Of a stretch of 64,000 nt of DNA, positions 16,371 through 25,434 are shown in pieces; positions within the stretch are counted from its first letter, which is position 1, and each line of letters opens with the position of its first letter. Source of the stretch: JAJFUI01 sp039698035 (GTDB taxonomy: Bacteria > Planctomycetota > Planctomycetia > Pirellulales > Thermoguttaceae); NCBI GenBank assembly GCA_039698035.1, contig JBDKSW010000011.1, positions 1 through 64,000 on the forward strand. Reading direction: 5' to 3'. Under the pieces are notes generated by a model. It did no database searches. It saw only the letters and a list, made by a program, of their open reading frames with translations, and was not told the origin of the DNA. Both the position numbers and the translations under genes were made by a program.

Positions 16371-18233
16371 ATGATAAAGACCTGCATGTTGTGCCGATCA
16401 TTCACCCACCGATTGTGGCGCATTAGCGCGCCTGCCAGACCGCGTTGCATGGCTCTTGCGGCGTTGGTCGTCTTTGGTTGGCTTGCCACGGCCTTCGCTG
16501 GCGGGGGGCCAGAGAACTTGCTGTTGGTGGTCAATCCCCGCAGTCTTAGCTCGCTGACCATCGCCAACCATTACGTCCAGCTCCGCCAGATACCGCCTGG
16601 CAACCTCGTCTTCGTCCCTTGGGACCCCAGTCGGGAGCAAACGGACGTTAACACGTTCCGCAATTTGGTCCTTTTGCCAGTGCTCAAGGCGATTGCCCAA
16701 CGGCACATCGACCGGCAAATCGACTACGTGGTCTACTCCAGCGATTTTCCCTGGGGCATTGGCCTGAACCAGGATTCGGAAAAGTTCCAAGCCGCCATGC
16801 GTCAGGCTGCCCAGAAAAATGGCGGCAACGAGGCGGCGTCGCCCCAAATCCAATGGCCCAAGCAGTTGACGCTGACCGGCTCGCTCACCGGCTTGACCTA
16901 TCTCTGGCAGCCCGTGCTCAGCGGCAACTCGGGCTATTTCGACCTGCGGGCCAATCGCTATATGCGAACCGCGACCGTCTCGCCCAGCGAGGCCACGATC
17001 GGCTTTCGCGCCAGCCGACAGTACGGGCCGCGCGGCGAGGTGGTCGCCACGGGCGGCCGACAATATTTCCTCTCGACCATGCTTGGCGTCACGGCTGGAC
17101 GCGGCAACACGGTGGCCGAGGTGCTCAGCTATCTTCGGCGAAGCGCTGGCGCCGACGGCACCAAGCCGCCGGGCACCATCTACTTTGTCCAGAACAGCGA
17201 CGTTCGCTCGAAAGTGCGCCATTTCGGTTTTCCCGCGGCAGCCAGAGCGTTGAATGGCCTCGGCGTGAGAGCCGCGATCCTCGACGGCACCGTTCCGCTG
17301 GAACGCAACGACGTTCAGGGCGTCATGATGGGCGTCGCCGAGTTCGACTGGAAAGCCTCTGGCAGCACGATCCTGCCAGGCGCAATTTGCGAACACTTCA
17401 CCAGCTACGGCGGCCTCATGCGAAAGAATGCTGGGCAGACGCCGCTCTCCGAGTTCCTACGCTACGGCGCGGCAGGCGCATCCGGCACAGTTGACGAGCC
17501 TTATTCCATTGCCGAAAAGTTCCCGTCGCCAATGCTTCAGGTACATTACGCTCGGGGTTGCACGCTGGCCGAGGCCTTCTATCAGTCGGTCCATGGCCCG
17601 TATCAGTTGCTGATCGTCGGCGACCCGCTGTGCCGTCCCTGGGCGACCATTCCGAAGGTCACGGTTGCCGGCGTCAAGCCGGGCGACGTGGTTCGTGGCC
17701 GCCTGGAGCTAAAACCGAACGTCGTGCTGGCGAAAACGGCTTCCGGCACGTCGTCGCCGGCCGAGGCCCCGCGGGACGCCGTCGATCATTTCGAGCTGTT
17801 CATCGACGGTGTCCGTCGAACGGAATGCAAGCCGGGCGAAACGCTGCAATTCAATACGGTCGATTTCGCGGATGGCTATCACGAACTCCGAGTGGTCGCC
17901 ATCGGACCGCCGCCGATTGAGTCACAGGGCCGCCAGATCATCCCCGTTCGGCTGGCAAACCACGACCGAAAACCGATCACCGTGCGGCTGACGAATCCAT
18001 CGCCGCGCGCCAACAAGCCAATCGTGCTCGCCGTCAGCTCGCCTGACTCCGTGGGCGTTGTCGTCTTCTGCGCCGGGCAGGCCGTGGGCCGCGTCGCCGG
18101 CCAAGAAGGCGAAGTGACCATTCCCGCCAACACGACAGGCACGGGGCCCGTGCGGATCAACGCCGTGGGGCTCGGCCCCGGCGGTCCGCAGACCAACGTC
18201 CTCGCCGAGCCGCTCGACTTCACGGTCGAGTAG
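16371..18233 (+). CDS. TIGR03790 family secreted protein
   Basis: A 620-residue exported protein. After a signal region ending TAFAGG (~residue 45), the sequence ENLLLVVNPRSLSSLTIANHYVQLRQIPPGNLV matches the start of the TIGR03790 family, in which residues such as VNxxSxxSxxIAxYYxxxRxIPxxNL are conserved, and IDYVVYSSDFPWGI corresponds to the next block. The family is of unknown function. The C-terminal ~170 residues (after IPKVTVAGVKPGDVVRG) are Ig-like beta repeats, perhaps for surface display. Several in-frame ATGs exist (16371, 16386, 16449); the first gives a long but plausible signal. Confidence 0.8.
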   Translation: MIKTCMLCRSFTHRLWRISAPARPRCMALAALVVFGWLATAFAGGGPENLLLVVNPRSLSSLTIANHYVQLRQIPPGNLVFVPWDPSREQTDVNTFRNLVLLPVLKAIAQRHIDRQIDYVVYSSDFPWGIGLNQDSEKFQAAMRQAAQKNGGNEAASPQIQWPKQLTLTGSLTGLTYLWQPVLSGNSGYFDLRANRYMRTATVSPSEATIGFRASRQYGPRGEVVATGGRQYFLSTMLGVTAGRGNTVAEVLSYLRRSAGADGTKPPGTIYFVQNSDVRSKVRHFGFPAAARALNGLGVRAAILDGTVPLERNDVQGVMMGVAEFDWKASGSTILPGAICEHFTSYGGLMRKNAGQTPLSEFLRYGAAGASGTVDEPYSIAEKFPSPMLQVHYARGCTLAEAFYQSVHGPYQLLIVGDPLCRPWATIPKVTVAGVKPGDVVRGRLELKPNVVLAKTASGTSSPAEAPRDAVDHFELFIDGVRRTECKPGETLQFNTVDFADGYHELRVVAIGPPPIESQGRQIIPVRLANHDRKPITVRLTNPSPRANKPIVLAVSSPDSVGVVVFCAGQAVGRVAGQEGEVTIPANTTGTGPVRINAVGLGPGGPQTNVLAEPLDFTVE

Positions 18234-18267
18234 CTCTTCCGCGTCTGCCCAACCCGATAGGAGAACC

Positions 18268-18987
18268 ATGTCCTCGATCACACTACCGCCCAAGTCGCCG
18301 AATCGTAAGCTCCACTGGCGTCATGTCAGCCGGCGGACGTTGCTGCTGGTCGTGACCATTGCGGCCGTTGGCATGAGCTACATGGCCGTGGCCATCGAAC
18401 GACAGCGAAATCAGTGGACCGCCGCGACCAACGTCAAGAAACTGGGCGGCTACGCAACGCTCAAGCCCACGTGTCTCAGTCGCTTGCTCGGCGACAACAC
18501 GCTGGCGAACGTCACGGAACTGAACGTCAATGACGGCGGGCCCGTTTGGCGTTCAAGGCGTTCGCCCAAGAACGTTTCGTGTCCCGACGGCGGCAACCCC
18601 GCCAGCGCAAGACCGCGATCCGTCCTCGATGAACACCAACTCGCCGCCACCGCGCAATCCCTGGAACACATGAGCGAGCTCCGCGACCTCTCACTCGCGG
18701 AATCCAAAATCTCCAACGGCGACCTGTCGCACGTCCGGGGCCTGACCATGCTGAAAAGGTTGTACCTGGACGACACCATGATCCAGGACGGGGGGCTCGT
18801 GCATCTTCACGGTCTCACACAACTCGAGCAACTGACTCTCGACCGAACCAACATCACCGACGCGGGGGTCGTGCAACTCGAAGGGCTGAAGCAACTAAGA
18901 TACTTGTCGCTCGTGGGAACCAAGGTCACCGACGAAGGCGTCAAGAAGCTTCAACAGACTTTGCCAACCTGCAAAATCGTCAAATGA
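18268..18987 (+). CDS. Membrane-anchored leucine-rich-repeat protein
   Basis: A 239-residue protein with one membrane helix near the N-terminus (RRTLLLVVTIAAVGMSYMAVA, ~residues 27-47) and a C-terminal LRR domain of four to five repeats of about 24 residues (for example LTMLKRLYLDDTMIQDGGL, LTQLEQLTLDRTNITDAGV, LKQLRYLSLVGTKVTDEGV). The ITDAGV/VTDEGV pattern is the form common in planctomycete LRR proteins. It probably makes an extracytoplasmic protein-protein contact surface. Its stop overlaps the tadA start as ATGA (18984-18987), so translation is coupled to an unrelated housekeeping gene. Confidence 0.75.
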   Translation: MSSITLPPKSPNRKLHWRHVSRRTLLLVVTIAAVGMSYMAVAIERQRNQWTAATNVKKLGGYATLKPTCLSRLLGDNTLANVTELNVNDGGPVWRSRRSPKNVSCPDGGNPASARPRSVLDEHQLAATAQSLEHMSELRDLSLAESKISNGDLSHVRGLTMLKRLYLDDTMIQDGGLVHLHGLTQLEQLTLDRTNITDAGVVQLEGLKQLRYLSLVGTKVTDEGVKKLQQTLPTCKIVK

Positions 18988-19490
18988 ACGCCAACAATGA
19001 GCTCTTGGATGCCTCGCCGTTCTCCATGGGCATGCACCGTGATTTCATGCGGATCGCCTTGGAGGAGGCCGAACAGGCGTTCTGTGAGGAAGAGGTCCCA
19101 ATCGGCGCGGTGATTGTTCACGATGGCCAAGTGATTGCCCGATCGCACAACCAGCGAGAACAGCTCCGCGATCCGACGGCGCACGCCGAGATGATCGCCA
19201 TCACGCAAGCCGCCCAGGCCCTCGCGTCGTGGCGACTCGACGCCTGTGCGCTTTACGTGACGCTGGAACCATGCCCGATGTGCGCCGGGGCCATCGTCTT
19301 GGCGCGAATTCCAACGGTCGTCTACGGGGCAACCGATCCCAAGGCCGGCGCGGTCGATTCGCTGTATCGCCTGCTAAGCGATCCGCGGCTGAACCATCGG
19401 GCCGACATTGTCGCCGGCGTGCTAGCCGCCCCGTGCGGCGAGATCCTGAGCCGTTTCTTTCAGCAGCAGCGGCGGGCCGGGAAGAAGTGA
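18984..19490 (+). CDS. tadA: tRNA-specific adenosine deaminase
   Basis: A 168-residue zinc enzyme that converts adenosine 34 to inosine in the wobble position of tRNA-Arg(ACG). The cytidine-deaminase fold motifs are present: HAEM (zinc His and proton-shuttling Glu) at about residues 60-63 and PCPMCAGA (two zinc Cys) at ~91-98. IPTVVYGATDPKAGA corresponds to the usual VYGAxDPKAGA. The first ATG overlaps the LRR stop; a second ATG at 19026 would give a conventional start (MHRDFMRIAL), so the true start is uncertain by 14 residues. It ends 5 bp from the stop of the convergent MMPL gene. Confidence 0.92.
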   Translation: MNANNELLDASPFSMGMHRDFMRIALEEAEQAFCEEEVPIGAVIVHDGQVIARSHNQREQLRDPTAHAEMIAITQAAQALASWRLDACALYVTLEPCPMCAGAIVLARIPTVVYGATDPKAGAVDSLYRLLSDPRLNHRADIVAGVLAAPCGEILSRFFQQQRRAGKK

Positions 19491-19495
19491 TCGCG

Positions 19496-22282
19496 TCAAG
19501 AAGGCGTTCCGCAAGCGTTGCCGTTTCGGCTAATCGGGCGGCGCAGCAACGGCTCGTCGGCCGATGCATCATCGCCTAGGTCGTTATCGCAATCCTCCTC
19601 GTCGTCGCCCGAATCTTCCGTGTTCCCAAACCGCCCGAGCACCAGCAGATTGGGCAACAGCAGCGAGCAGATTAGGCAGCAGCCCATCGAAAGCGTCAGG
19701 GCACGACCGAGCGTTTGCAGGCCGCGATGATTGGCAATCATCAACGCGCCAAAACCGACCATCGTGGTCAACGAATTGACGACCACGGCCACGAGAACGG
19801 CATTGCCGGCCCCTCGGTACGCCCCGCGTTGGCAGCGAAGCTCGTGAAGCAGGTTGATGCCGCTTTCCATGCCGATGCCCAAGGTGAGCGGCAGCATAAT
19901 CATGTTGGCTTGGTTCAACGGAATGTCGAGCAAGCCCATGAGACCCAAGGTTTGCAGAAGGCCGATGCCAACGGGCAGGGCCGCCAGCAGCATGTGGTTG
20001 AGCCGGCCGAAGTCGATCAGCACGACCGGCCCGATGATGAGCAGCGCATACCAGGTCGCCTGCCTGAAACTCCGCATCATCTCTCGCGAGGCCTCGTAGA
20101 CTTGCAGCGGGTTGCCGGTTGCCTCGGGGTCGATCTTCCGCACGTCGCTCACGAACTTGCCCATCGGACCAACGTCCCAGATGCGCGCCTTCGCGTAGAC
20201 TTGCATCGCATATTTGCCGTTCCGGCCCACGAATCGGTGGCGAATGCTATCCGGTAAATCGGCCAAACTGGGTGGCTCTGGCATCGAAGCGCCCTTGAGC
20301 ATCTGCAACCGGGTGTACAGGTCCTTGGCCATGCTTTGCTGGTATGCGCCGATGCGGCGGCGATACTCCTCGGGCCCCATTTGCCGCACAGCCTCGCGCA
20401 ATTGCGCCAGTCCAGCCGCTGCCTGCGCGGCCTCGGGCTGCGCGGCCAACATAGCGCCGGCCATTGCCAACGCCCGATCCAGGTCCTCGACCGGGGTCAC
20501 CGGGATCTCGGGCAGCTTCTCCGGCACGCTGGCAAGCCGCCGGTGAATGCGCTCGATGAGGGGCCGCTTTTGGTCCACGTCGGTTGGCAACTGCGTGACC
20601 ACGTCCTCAACGTGCTCGACCGACGGCAGCTTCAGAAATGCTTCCTTCCGAGCCGCTGCTTCGGCCGGCGTCGTGGCCACCGAAATGGCAAACCACGCGC
20701 TCCGGTTCGCCTGGTTGAACAGACGATGCTCCAACTCGACGCTCTCCAGCCCGACCGGCTGAAGGTTCAGCAAGTTGTAGTCGTATCGGAGGTACGGCAG
20801 CCCAATCGCGCAAGCGAGCGTGAGAACGGTCAAGATTGCAAGCGACAATCGTGGAAAGGCGAAGAGCGGACGGAGCCAAAACTGAAGGTTTAGCGGCAGC
20901 GGCAAGTCTTCACGCGGCCCGTCGGCGTCGCAAAGCCGAATCAAAGCCGGCAACATGGTGACCTCGGCGATCCAGCAGAGCAGCACGCCGCCGCCGGCGA
21001 TGATTCCCAATTGGGCAACGCCCGGGAAATCGGTCAAGCCAGACGCGAAGAACGCAATGGCCGACGTGAGCGCGCCGATCAAAACGCCAGGCCCCGCGCT
21101 GCCGGCCGTGGCCACCAAGGCCTCCTCGGTCGACTCGGTTTTTCGACGCAAATGAAGATAGCGCGCGACGAAGTAGATTCCATAGTCGATGCCCAAGCCG
21201 AGAAGGACCGAGCCGAAGGCGATCGTCAGAATAGTGACGTGGCCAATCAGCAGGGCAACCCACCCGCACGTCCAGACCATCGCCGCCAGGAGGGCCACAA
21301 TCGCCAAGATGGAATGTCGAAATCCACCGAACGCGACGACCATCACGGCCAGCACGCCGGCGAACGAAAGCACCGTGGCGACGGTCATCGACCTCTCGCT
21401 CGACCGCATCTCGTCGTACTCGATAATCGGCAACCCGGTCAGCCCAATCCGCGTGCCGGTGTGCCGCGATTTCGCGCCCGCCGTCAGCTCTCGAAGAATT
21501 CGGATGGACTCGCTGTTTTGCGCGAAGCTCTTCTTGTCCTCTTCTTGCAAGCGGAGCAGGATGAAGCCCATTCGGCCATCCTCGGAAATCATGCGGCCGG
21601 AGGCCCCGTCACGACCGGCCGCGCCGGCAATCGGCATGTCGGGCCAGGGCGATTTGTAGCCTCCCGGTTGGCCAAGCGCGGCTCGCAGGCCCTCCATCGC
21701 CCTGGGCAATTCGGTTCGCATGGCCGCCAACATTTGGCTTCGATGCTGTTCCGATCGGTCCGTCATCGCCGCATTGAGCCAACTGGCCATGCTGCCCAAG
21801 TTGAGCGAGGACCAATCGCCTCCCAAAATGCCACCGGCCTGGGTCAGTTGGGCGTCAATCTGCCCAAGCTGTTGCGGCGACAGGAAGTAGAGCCCTTTCG
21901 CCCGGAGTCTCGGGGCGTCTTTCTCGTGAAGCACATCGCCAAAAAGGTCGGGCCGCCGGGCCAACTCGCGACAGACGTCGTCCAACGCGGGGATGATCTG
22001 TTCCCGATTCTCCCCCTCGACGACAACGACCACGTCCTCCTTGTCGCTGAACTCCTTGGTGTACTCCAGCCAACGCCGGTTGTAGTCGCTCTTGGGGCTC
22101 AGCAGTTCTGCTCGGCTGGTATGAAAACCCAGCTTGGTCATCGTCAGCCATAGCGAGGCCACGATGGCGAGACCAGAGATCACCAGAACTGCGGCGGGAA
22201 AACGAACCACCACCCGGGTAAGCCGCTCGAGCGGGCCTGACATCCATGACGAGCTGTCTTGCGGCATCCGTTCCTGAGACAT
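19496..22282 (-). CDS. MMPL/RND family lipid or hopanoid exporter
   Basis: A 928-residue integral membrane protein with the RND plan: N-terminal helix (~residues 25-50), a large extracytoplasmic loop, five helices, then a repeat of helix, loop and five helices. Blocks such as TIAFGSVLLGLGIDYGIYFVAR and MLPLTLGIGMESGINLLHEL match the MMPL signature GxxxDxxxxxxxR, with Asp at both symmetric sites (D in GIDYGIY; E in GMESG). It resembles the HpnN/MMPL group that moves hopanoids or other lipids. Start ATG 22282 has AAGGA ahead; the larger frame running to 23071 crosses glnA and is rejected. The C-terminus is acidic (EDSGDDEEDCDND). Confidence 0.85.
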   Translation of the reverse strand: MSQERMPQDSSSWMSGPLERLTRVVVRFPAAVLVISGLAIVASLWLTMTKLGFHTSRAELLSPKSDYNRRWLEYTKEFSDKEDVVVVVEGENREQIIPALDDVCRELARRPDLFGDVLHEKDAPRLRAKGLYFLSPQQLGQIDAQLTQAGGILGGDWSSLNLGSMASWLNAAMTDRSEQHRSQMLAAMRTELPRAMEGLRAALGQPGGYKSPWPDMPIAGAAGRDGASGRMISEDGRMGFILLRLQEEDKKSFAQNSESIRILRELTAGAKSRHTGTRIGLTGLPIIEYDEMRSSERSMTVATVLSFAGVLAVMVVAFGGFRHSILAIVALLAAMVWTCGWVALLIGHVTILTIAFGSVLLGLGIDYGIYFVARYLHLRRKTESTEEALVATAGSAGPGVLIGALTSAIAFFASGLTDFPGVAQLGIIAGGGVLLCWIAEVTMLPALIRLCDADGPREDLPLPLNLQFWLRPLFAFPRLSLAILTVLTLACAIGLPYLRYDYNLLNLQPVGLESVELEHRLFNQANRSAWFAISVATTPAEAAARKEAFLKLPSVEHVEDVVTQLPTDVDQKRPLIERIHRRLASVPEKLPEIPVTPVEDLDRALAMAGAMLAAQPEAAQAAAGLAQLREAVRQMGPEEYRRRIGAYQQSMAKDLYTRLQMLKGASMPEPPSLADLPDSIRHRFVGRNGKYAMQVYAKARIWDVGPMGKFVSDVRKIDPEATGNPLQVYEASREMMRSFRQATWYALLIIGPVVLIDFGRLNHMLLAALPVGIGLLQTLGLMGLLDIPLNQANMIMLPLTLGIGMESGINLLHELRCQRGAYRGAGNAVLVAVVVNSLTTMVGFGALMIANHRGLQTLGRALTLSMGCCLICSLLLPNLLVLGRFGNTEDSGDDEEDCDNDLGDDASADEPLLRRPISRNGNACGTPS

Positions 22283-22539
22283 CGTGTCCTTTCCGCGACG
22301 ATACGTTCCGCACGCTAGCATGCGGCAGCAGCACTCCCCGACCTCCTGCAGGGCCGCGAGTGGAAGAAGACGTTGGCCGCAGCGTCTTGATGCCACTGGC
22401 AACCGGTGCGGCTGGTGGCGTATTGTAGCCCCGTCCCGGCCTCGCACCAAGACCAGCCCCCGTGGGCGCTCCCAAGCCGAGGAACCCGCGTAACAACCGG
22501 CACTGCCAATGCGACCAATGCCCAATCTTCGACACGTCA

Positions 22540-22556
22540 TGCACATCAACCGTGCA
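22540..22556 (+). promoter_or_regulatory. NtrC-like enhancer site upstream of glnA
   Basis: TGCACATCAACCGTGCA is a 17-bp inverted repeat with half-sites TGCAC/GTGCA and the same spacing as the enterobacterial NtrC consensus TGCACC-N5-GGTGCA. It is centred about 137 bp before the expected start of transcription from the sigma-54-type promoter. NtrC sites at E. coli glnAp2 lie at about -108 and -140. Confidence 0.6.
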
Positions 22557-22658
22557 GCGCAAGCCGAGCCCTTCGTCCGTCTCGCATAACACGAAGCGTC
22601 GCAACTCCTCTTCGACGTGCAACTTGTGGCGGCTCGGGCCACCCACGTCGCATCGAAC

Positions 22659-22673
22659 TGGCACCACTTTTGC
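22659..22673 (+). promoter_or_regulatory. Sigma-54-type promoter of glnA
   Basis: TGGCACCACTTTTGC matches the sigma-54 consensus TGGCAC-N5-TTGC with the invariant GG (22660-22661) and GC (22672-22673) exactly 12 bp apart. Transcription would start near 22685, giving a ~97-nt leader before the glnA ATG. Such a promoter needs an AAA+ activator. Confidence 0.75.
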
Positions 22674-22781
22674 GAGACGTGGTGTACGCTATTATTGCGC
22701 CCACAGCTCGCACGTTTCTCAGGACAGCAACCGCGGCCCCCCCCGAGCATGCACATCCCGCCACACCAAGGAAAAGGACAG

Positions 22782-24194
22782 ATGACCCCAAAAGAAGTAT
22801 TGGCACTCTGCCGTGAAAAGAACGTCAAGGCCGTCGATTTGCGATTCATGGATTTTCCGGGTCTCTGGCAGCACTTCACCATTCCCGTCGACAAGCTCAC
22901 CGAGGACACGTTCGAGGACGGCCTCGGCTTCGACGGATCGAGCATCCGCGGTTGGCAGGCGATCAACGAGAGCGACATGCTCGTCGTCCCACAGCCCGAA
23001 ACGGCCATGCTCGACCCGTTCTGCAAGCTGCCGACCCTCTCGATGATCTGCAACATCCAGGACCCGATCACCCGAGAGGACTATAGCCGCGACCCGCGCA
23101 ACGTCGCCCGAAAGGCGGTCAATTACCTGAAGAGCACCGGCATTGCCGACACCTGCTACATCGGGCCGGAAGCCGAGTTCTTCATCTTCGACGACGTACG
23201 CTGCGAGCAGACGGCCAACAGCGGCTACTATTTCCTCGACAGCATCGAGGGCCAGTGGAACCGCGGCCGCGAGGAGTCGCCCAACCTGGGTTACAAACTG
23301 CGTTACAAGGAAGGCTATTTCCCCGTCCCGCCTGCCGATCAGTTGATGGACATCCGCAATGAGATGATGCAGACGATGATCGAGTGCGGCATGAACGTCG
23401 AGGCCCAGCATCACGAGGTGGCCACGGCCGGACAGTCGGAGATCGACCTCAAGTTCGACGAACTGGTCACGATGGCCGACAAGTGCATGATGTTCAAGTA
23501 CATCATCAAGAACGTGGCCAAGAAGTACGGCAAGACCGTCACCTTCATGCCCAAGCCGCTGTTTGGCGACAACGGCTCGGGAATGCACACGCACATTTCG
23601 CTTTGGAAGGGCGGAAATCCGCTTTTCGCTGGCAGTGGCTATGCGGGCCTCAGCGACCAGGCCATTTACGCAATCGGTGGCATCCTGAAGCACGCCCCCG
23701 CTTTGTGCGGCATCTGCAACCCGACCACGAACAGCTACAAGCGTCTCGTGCCAGGCTTTGAAGCGCCGGTCAACTTGGCCTATTCGCAACGGAACCGGTC
23801 CGCGGCCGTGCGAATTCCAATGTACAGCTCGAACCCCAAAGCCAAGCGGGTCGAGTTCCGCTGTCCGGATCCAAGCTGCAATCCCTACCTCTCGTTCGCA
23901 GCCGTGTTGATGGCGGCCATCGACGGCATTCAGAACAAGATCGACCCGGGCGAGCCGTTGGACAAGGATATCTACGACCTCGACCCCGAGGAACTGAAGA
24001 ACGTGCCGCAGGCCCCCGGCTCGCTCGACGAGGCCCTCAAGGCCTTGCGGGCCGACCACGAGTTCCTGCTCCGAGGCGACGTGTTTACGCCCGACGTCAT
24101 CGACACGTGGATTTGGTACAAGACCGTCAACGAGGTCCAGGCGATGCAACTGCGACCGCATCCCTACGAGTTCTGCCTTTACTTCGATATCTGA
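22782..24194 (+). CDS. glnA: Glutamine synthetase, type I
   Basis: A 470-residue cytoplasmic dodecameric enzyme that makes glutamine from glutamate, ammonia and ATP. Signature blocks: GFDGSSIRGW (~residues 48-57), GPEAEFF (~134-140, metal Glu), GQSEID and HEVATAGQ, GDNGSGMHTH (~265-274), and KRLVPGFEAPVNLAYSxRNRSAAVRIP. The adenylylation-type region reads DKDIYDLDPEE, with the Tyr in place of Tyr397 of the E. coli enzyme, so control by adenylylation is possible; the family is type I-beta-like. ATG 22782 has AAGGAAAAGGA ahead. It stands alone behind a sigma-54-type promoter with an NtrC-like site, so nitrogen control is strongly suggested. Confidence 0.97.
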   Translation: MTPKEVLALCREKNVKAVDLRFMDFPGLWQHFTIPVDKLTEDTFEDGLGFDGSSIRGWQAINESDMLVVPQPETAMLDPFCKLPTLSMICNIQDPITREDYSRDPRNVARKAVNYLKSTGIADTCYIGPEAEFFIFDDVRCEQTANSGYYFLDSIEGQWNRGREESPNLGYKLRYKEGYFPVPPADQLMDIRNEMMQTMIECGMNVEAQHHEVATAGQSEIDLKFDELVTMADKCMMFKYIIKNVAKKYGKTVTFMPKPLFGDNGSGMHTHISLWKGGNPLFAGSGYAGLSDQAIYAIGGILKHAPALCGICNPTTNSYKRLVPGFEAPVNLAYSQRNRSAAVRIPMYSSNPKAKRVEFRCPDPSCNPYLSFAAVLMAAIDGIQNKIDPGEPLDKDIYDLDPEELKNVPQAPGSLDEALKALRADHEFLLRGDVFTPDVIDTWIWYKTVNEVQAMQLRPHPYEFCLYFDI

Positions 24195-24227
24195 CGCCCG
24201 GTCGGCGTTCCGCCACCCGGGCCGCTC

Positions 24228-24312
24228 AAGGCGGCCTTCCGCTCGCATCGGATTCCAGGTCGGGCCGGTTCACCCCGACCTGGGCCCGACGCTCCGCGGG
24301 AGCCGCCTTTTT
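24228..24312 (+). terminator. Probable glnA terminator
   Basis: Starting 34 bp after the glnA stop, AAGGCGGC (24228-24235) can pair with GCCGCCTT (24302-24309) directly before a T run (to 24312). Inside lie a perfect 10-bp hairpin (CCAGGTCGGG, 24255-24264, with CCCGACCTGG, 24274-24283) and a small GCTCC-GCG-GGAGC hairpin next to the T run (24291-24303). Confidence 0.6.
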
Positions 24313-24373
24313 CATTTCACGAGGCTCTCCGACCATTGAGCCCAGGCGCCTTGTTTGGGGCGGGATCGGCCCG

Positions 24374-24379
24374 TATACT
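24374..24379 (+). promoter_or_regulatory. Probable -10 box for the PfkB-family gene
   Basis: TATACT lies 150 bp before the ATG at 24529, after the glnA terminator. The -35 region is not clear. The remaining leader (to 24528) holds no other recognisable signal. Confidence 0.3.
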
Positions 24380-24528
24380 GGCGACCGAATCACGCGCGAC
24401 GGTTTGCCGTCTGGTTCTGGCCGTCCATGATTGTTTTCGTCATTGGCTATTTCAGTGTCGCTTGGCAATGTCCGCGATGAGACCGCTTCGTTGACGGCTC
24501 GTCCGGGACAACAAACGAGTGGAGCATC

Positions 24529-25434
24529 ATGCCTTTATGTGTTGTCGGTTCTGTGGCCTTGGATAGCGTCGAAACGCCCTCGCAAAAGCGGGACAATGTG
24601 CTCGGCGGGTCGGCCGTGTTCTTTTCGTATGCCGCCAGCTTCTTCACGAGCGTCCGCCTGTCGGGCGTTGTTGGCGCGGATTGGCCGACCGAGCATACGG
24701 CCATGCTCCAAGCCCGGCGCATCGACATGGCCGGCTTGCAGATCGTGCCCGCCGGCAAGACGTTCCGCTGGCGCGGCAAGTATCTGCCGAACATGAACGA
24801 CCGCGAGACGCTCGAACTGCACCTGAACGTTCTGGCCGATTTCAATCCCGTGTTGCCCGAGGCCTATCGCCGCTGCAAGTTCCTGTTTTTGGCCAACGGC
24901 TCGCCCACGTATCAGATCAAGGCGATGGACCAGTGCCCAGAAACGTCGCTCGTCGTGGCCGACACGATGGACTACTACATTGCCAATGAGCGCCAAGGGC
25001 TTAATAAGCTCTTGCGGCGGGTCGACGGCCTCGTGCTGAACGACAGCGAGGCGAAACTGCTGACCGGGGACGACAATCTGGTTCGCGCCGGCGAGGCCGT
25101 CCGGCGGATGGGACCGCGGTTTGTCGTCGTCAAGAAGGGCGAGCATGGCGCGATGTTCTTCGGCGAGAACGAGCTTTACGTCCTGCCCGCCTTTCCCACG
25201 TCGCGCGTCGTCGATCCGACCGGGGCCGGCGATAGTTTCGCCGGCGGAATGATGGGCTATCTGGCCGAACAGGGAAAATGCGACCCGAACACTCTCAAAC
25301 GATCCTTGGCTTACGGTACCGTGATGGCCAGCTTCACGGTCGAAGACTTCAGCCTCGACCGTCTGCGAGCGATCAGCCGGCATGACCTGGAGCAGCGGCT
25401 GGAAGAGTACAAGAAGATGCTGAGCTTCTCGTAA
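24529..25434 (+). CDS. PfkB-family carbohydrate or nucleoside kinase
   Basis: A 301-residue cytoplasmic kinase of the ribokinase/PfkB superfamily. It opens with CVVGSVALDSVETP and GGSAVFFSYAASFFT (substrate lid and GG signature) and ends with DPTGAGDSFAGGMMGYLA (~residues 225-242), which holds the anion hole and catalytic Asp. The substrate cannot be told; the shape of SVALDSVETP...NVLGGSA is like a group often listed as 'sugar kinase' near nucleoside or ribose kinases. It stands between two terminator or non-coding stretches and is probably transcribed alone. Confidence 0.85.
   Translation: MPLCVVGSVALDSVETPSQKRDNVLGGSAVFFSYAASFFTSVRLSGVVGADWPTEHTAMLQARRIDMAGLQIVPAGKTFRWRGKYLPNMNDRETLELHLNVLADFNPVLPEAYRRCKFLFLANGSPTYQIKAMDQCPETSLVVADTMDYYIANERQGLNKLLRRVDGLVLNDSEAKLLTGDDNLVRAGEAVRRMGPRFVVVKKGEHGAMFFGENELYVLPAFPTSRVVDPTGAGDSFAGGMMGYLAEQGKCDPNTLKRSLAYGTVMASFTVEDFSLDRLRAISRHDLEQRLEEYKKMLSFS

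Larger units (their letters stand above)
22283..22781. other. Divergent intergenic region between MMPL gene and glnA
   Basis: About 500 bp without a convincing gene, containing the NtrC-like site (22540-22556) and the sigma-54-type promoter (22659-22673) described separately. The part next to the MMPL start is GC rich with no clear promoter. A short hairpin-like repeat (GCACCAC at 22661-22667 with GTGGTGT at 22680-22686) overlaps the -12 to +1 region. Confidence 0.5.

Noticed and set aside
22719..24248. Minus-strand frame of 509 residues over glnA
   Set aside because: Antisense of glutamine synthetase, which has complete signatures on the other strand.
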